64,000 bases of DNA from Marinilabiliales bacterium (GTDB lineage Bacteria > Bacteroidota > Bacteroidia > Bacteroidales > SZUA-534). The stretch covers positions 1 through 64,000 of the forward strand of contig DOTG01000015.1 of the NCBI GenBank assembly GCA_003512955.1, given 5' to 3'. The notes under the pieces were generated by a model, which ran no database searches, was not told the DNA's origin, and was given only the letters and a program-made list of their open reading frames with translations. Below, in pieces: positions 61,726 through 64,000 of this stretch (its first letter is position 1; each line of letters begins with the position of its first letter). The position numbers were made by a program, and so were the translations under genes.

Positions 61726-62604
61726 ATGAAACCAAAATTGCTTTTATTTATTCTCGTTTTAATTCAAATGGAGCTTTCTGGACAAGGATATATTCCATTT
61801 AATTTTGAAAATGGAATATGGATATGCGACTGGGGATCATATGGTGGAGATATAGTAAGAGGTGAAGAACAATACTATTGTAAAGGAGATACAATCATTG
61901 ACGGGAATTTATACTATAAATTGTATAATTATACAAAAGAAATTTCGTACAGTCCAGAACCAGACAAAGTTTTATATGATGGGTATTATGGCGCTATAAG
62001 AAATCTTGATAATAAACAAGTTGAAATTATTTACTATTACGATGATTTTTCAAAAATAATATATGATTTTAATCTTTCAATTGGAGACACCATAAAAAAA
62101 GGTTATGGATCATATGAAACAGAACCTTTGATTGTACTTTCCATTGATTCTATCGAATTCTGTGGTAAATACCATAAAAGATTTAATTTAAATGACAGTT
62201 CAATTATTCATCAAAGATTAATTGAAGGAATTGGATTCAGTTCAGGTTTTATTCAACCCCTATTCCATCAATTCGAGGGAGAAACATCTCTTAGATGCTA
62301 CACTGAAAAGAACAATGAAAATTGCGGAAATTGTAGTTTACTTTTAACAAGAAACGAGGATATAGCATATTCTAAAATTGAAGTATTTCCAAATCCAAAT
62401 TCTGGGCAATTGAAAATTATATCAAACAAATTTATAGTTGGATATAAGATTATTAATGAAATAGGACAGGTTTTATATTCAGATAATAAATTGCAAAAGA
62501 CGGATTTAGCATTAAGCATAAATTTATCAAATGGAATTTATTTCCTAATAATAAGAACAATTGATCAAAATGTTATTAGTAAAAAGATAATAATGAATAA
62601 ATAA
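61726..62604 (+). CDS. Secreted protein with T9SS C-terminal sorting domain, cassette unit 4
   Basis: 292 aa. Signal peptide (MKPKLLLFILVLIQMELSGQ), a beta-rich middle of unknown type (Tyr/Gly/Asp-rich, about 25-205), and a clear C-terminal type A sorting domain (KIEVFPNPNSGQLKIISNKF ... NGIYFLIIRTIDQNVISKKIIMNK). The middle part is common in cassette-like hypothetical proteins of Bacteroidota; role unknown. Confidence 0.75.
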   Translation: MKPKLLLFILVLIQMELSGQGYIPFNFENGIWICDWGSYGGDIVRGEEQYYCKGDTIIDGNLYYKLYNYTKEISYSPEPDKVLYDGYYGAIRNLDNKQVEIIYYYDDFSKIIYDFNLSIGDTIKKGYGSYETEPLIVLSIDSIEFCGKYHKRFNLNDSSIIHQRLIEGIGFSSGFIQPLFHQFEGETSLRCYTEKNNENCGNCSLLLTRNEDIAYSKIEVFPNPNSGQLKIISNKFIVGYKIINEIGQVLYSDNKLQKTDLALSINLSNGIYFLIIRTIDQNVISKKIIMNK

Positions 62605-62610
62605 ACTTTG

Positions 62611-62739
62611 CATAACCCGCGCTAAAACGTAATTGCTTCAAGGGTTTTGGAGGTTTTAGCTTTTAAATTAACTTTAGAATGAATTTAAACCAACAACAAA
62701 AAATTGAATACGCAACTACGTTTAGCGCCAACGTTGTGG
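62611..62739 (+). repeat. attC-like palindrome D
   Basis: Left arm CATAACCCGCGCTAAAACGT...TTGC (62611-62636) and right arm GCAACTACGTTTAGCGCC (62712-62729) followed by AACGTTGTGG. GCGCTAAAACGTAATTGC pairs with the right arm with two changes. Break after G62733. Confidence 0.6.
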
Positions 62740-62774
62740 TTAATTTTGTGAACGACCCTACAAGATTAAATAAA

Positions 62775-63797
62775 ATGATAAAATATTTCTTTATTCTATT
62801 ACTTACCAGCCTAATGACTTCATGTGTTTCATATAAACACAGTAATTTTTATGGTGACAAATTGGAAAATAAAATTCCAAATCTTGAATTAAGGGTAATA
62901 GAAAGTAATTTCGAGACTTTTTATAGTGCTAAAACATTGAGGACTTGTAGTAAAGGAGAGATTTCTGAATTACCAAATGGAATTTTTCCTTATAGCCTAT
63001 CTAATGATGTGCATTATTACGCTGACAAAGGACCAACAGAGCTTACAATTGCAAAATATAATATGTGGTCTTCAAACAAGCCCAAATATGACACATTAAA
63101 AGTCCAAAAATCAAAACCTTATTACCGAATAGACGACTCATACCTTTCTAAATATGAAGATTTTCAACGAAAACTTATTGCTCAAAAAAAAATTATAAAC
63201 CTGGAAAATATAGACACAAAGTTTATAGTTGATTTTTCTAATTTATATTATGAAATAGCTCAGGATATGTGTCCAGATTACACATCAAAAATGGAATTGA
63301 AGTTTAATTCAAATAGTAATGAAAAGTTTAGAGGGTACAGTAATTTGACAGTTCCTGCATTAATTGAGGATATAAAAACCATTTATGTCTATGAATTCAA
63401 TAAAAATATTTGCTCTACTGGTATTCCTTCTGGTTATTGTGTTTTAAAACTAATCTCGGACAGTTCGTTCAATAGTCCAACAGGACTTGCTATATTTAAA
63501 GCACTGACAATTAGTTATTTTGGAATTCCGGTCTCAAAGCAAGAAAGAAATATTAAAATAGAAATAGATATTTATTCTAATAATGGTAATCTAATAAAAA
63601 CATACTCTGCAACTGGACATTCTAAAGAATACTGTGCACTTTATTGGGGTTATGGTTTTAAAAATAGTGGATTAAGTAATTCAAATGGTCAGTTAGCACG
63701 AGCTTCAAATTCAAGAGCTTTTCAGCATGCTTTAATTGAAATAAAAAATATGATAGAAAGAGACCATAAATTTATAACCATGAAACTGAATGAATGA
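62775..63797 (+). CDS. Hypothetical lipoprotein, cassette unit 5
   Basis: 340 aa from ATG 62775; the frame continues upstream to 62679, but that part is the attC-like arm. Lipobox LMTSC after MIKYFFILLLTS. Body is mixed alpha/beta with no motif recognised; KMELKFNSNSNEKFRGYSNLTVPALIEDIK and a C-terminal RAFQHALIEIKNMIERDHK helix are visible. Envelope-anchored; function unknown. Confidence 0.65.
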   Translation: MIKYFFILLLTSLMTSCVSYKHSNFYGDKLENKIPNLELRVIESNFETFYSAKTLRTCSKGEISELPNGIFPYSLSNDVHYYADKGPTELTIAKYNMWSSNKPKYDTLKVQKSKPYYRIDDSYLSKYEDFQRKLIAQKKIINLENIDTKFIVDFSNLYYEIAQDMCPDYTSKMELKFNSNSNEKFRGYSNLTVPALIEDIKTIYVYEFNKNICSTGIPSGYCVLKLISDSSFNSPTGLAIFKALTISYFGIPVSKQERNIKIEIDIYSNNGNLIKTYSATGHSKEYCALYWGYGFKNSGLSNSNGQLARASNSRAFQHALIEIKNMIERDHKFITMKLNE

Positions 63798-63802
63798 AAA
63801 AC

Positions 63803-63934
63803 TAACCACAACCCGCGGTAAACGTAATAAGGGCTAAATTGCTATATTTGAATTATGGATAAGAAAGAAACGACATGCGGAAATGAGAGTGTGGAGTTTC
63901 GAACCCCTTACTACGTCTACCGCCAACGTTATCC
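63803..63934 (+). repeat. attC-like palindrome E
   Basis: Left arm TAACCACAACCCGCGGTAAA...AAGGG (63803-63833) and right arm CCCCTTACTACGTCTACCGCC (63904-63924), then AACGTTATCC. Break after G63928. Confidence 0.6.
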
Positions 63935-63952
63935 ACTATTAAAAATAAAAAT

Positions 63953-64000
63953 ATGAGAAAAATTAACCTAATTGTAATTGGAATAGTCCTTGCAACCAAG
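63953..64000 (+). CDS. Start of a secreted or membrane protein, cut by the window end
   Basis: ATG 63953 opens MRKINLIVIGIVLATK, a signal-peptide-like start, 24 nt after the G^TT break of palindrome E. It would be the gene of cassette unit 6. Only 16 codons are visible. Confidence 0.5.
   Translation, partial: MRKINLIVIGIVLATK

Larger units (their letters stand above)
59411..64000 (+). mobile_element. Integron-like gene-cassette array without integrase (CALIN-like)
   Basis: Five complete units, each ending in an imperfect palindrome of about 130 bp whose last core reads G^TT (breaks after 60012, 60591, 61680, 62733, 63928). In each unit the first bases are the reverse complement of the bases leading into that unit's own palindrome: TTGCCATTA with TAATGGCAA (units 1, 2), TTGTGC with GCACAA (unit 3), TTATACAAA with TTTGCATAA (unit 4), TTGTGGTTA with TAACCACAA (unit 5). 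That is what circular cassettes joined at attC would leave. Convincing ORFs all read plus, with the palindrome at their 3' side. Cores (GTTRY...) depart from the classical GTTRRRY. No integrase gene in the window. Confidence 0.6.

Noticed and set aside
62679..62774. Longer start for the cassette-5 lipoprotein
   Set aside because: The extra 32 codons are the right arm of the attC-like palindrome; the lipoprotein signal starts at ATG 62775.
63855..63956. 33-codon frame running through palindrome E
   Set aside because: It spans the recombination core and both arms and has no protein features; probably chance.

Overview
The window comes from a Bacteroidota chromosome, most likely a free-living Bacteroidales/Marinilabiliales-type glycan degrader. 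The grounds are a SusC/SusD pair, a hybrid two-component sensor, type IX secretion (T9SS) tails, N-succinyl/acetyl-type arginine genes in one operon and TAnnTTTG-like -7 promoter elements. Genus cannot be fixed from the sequence alone.

Layout. 1-108: 3' end of a 5S rRNA and its terminator. 183-6435 (minus): arginine operon (GNAT acyltransferase-argG-argC-argD-argB-argE) behind a promoter, tandem ARG-box-like operators, a 23-codon leader peptide with six Arg codons, and a terminator/antiterminator pair; this reads as an arginine-sensing transcription attenuator. 6576-10037: nucleotidyltransferase, an ECF sigma factor with a small membrane protein and two Spy/CpxP-like periplasmic proteins, and a VanZ-like protein. 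10334-12402: sucCD. 12489-28245 (plus): hexuronate catabolic cluster (LacI regulator, mannonate-type SDR, PfkB kinase, LarA-like Ni-pincer epimerase, 6-phosphogluconate dehydrogenase, hexuronate MFS transporter, kduI, kduD, uxaC, kdgK, GH88, KDPG aldolase, tagaturonate epimerase). 28312-32361: hybrid two-component regulator. 32657-35371: AT-rich three-gene ABC-3C conflict system. 36229-56472 (minus): pectin utilisation locus (susC, susD, two small surface proteins, PL1, GH105, GH28, CE12, GH43, DUF4861, two CE8). 56966-59099: a membrane protein and a vWA lipoprotein. 59411-64000: an array of at least five integron-like gene cassettes separated by attC-like imperfect palindromes.

How it fits together. 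The locus at 36-56 kb demethylates, deacetylates and depolymerises pectin. GH105/GH88 release unsaturated uronate, which KduI-KduD-KdgK-Eda take to pyruvate plus glyceraldehyde-3-phosphate. Saturated galacturonate would go UxaC -> tagaturonate -> UxaE -> fructuronate -> SDR -> mannonate. No mannonate or altronate dehydratase is present here. Instead a LarA homologue with intact catalytic residues, a second PfkB kinase and Gnd sit side by side, which suggests a mannonate -> gluconate -> 6-phosphogluconate -> ribulose-5-phosphate branch. A near-palindromic operator occurs twice upstream of the LacI gene and once upstream of the susC region 44 kb away, linking the two clusters.

Unusual sequence structure: intergenic gaps of the uronate cluster are built from 7-mer or 8-mer degenerate repeats, often with forward words on the left and their reverse complements on the right, ending at the next start codon. 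All functional statements are by family recognition and reading by eye; no database search or folding program was run.
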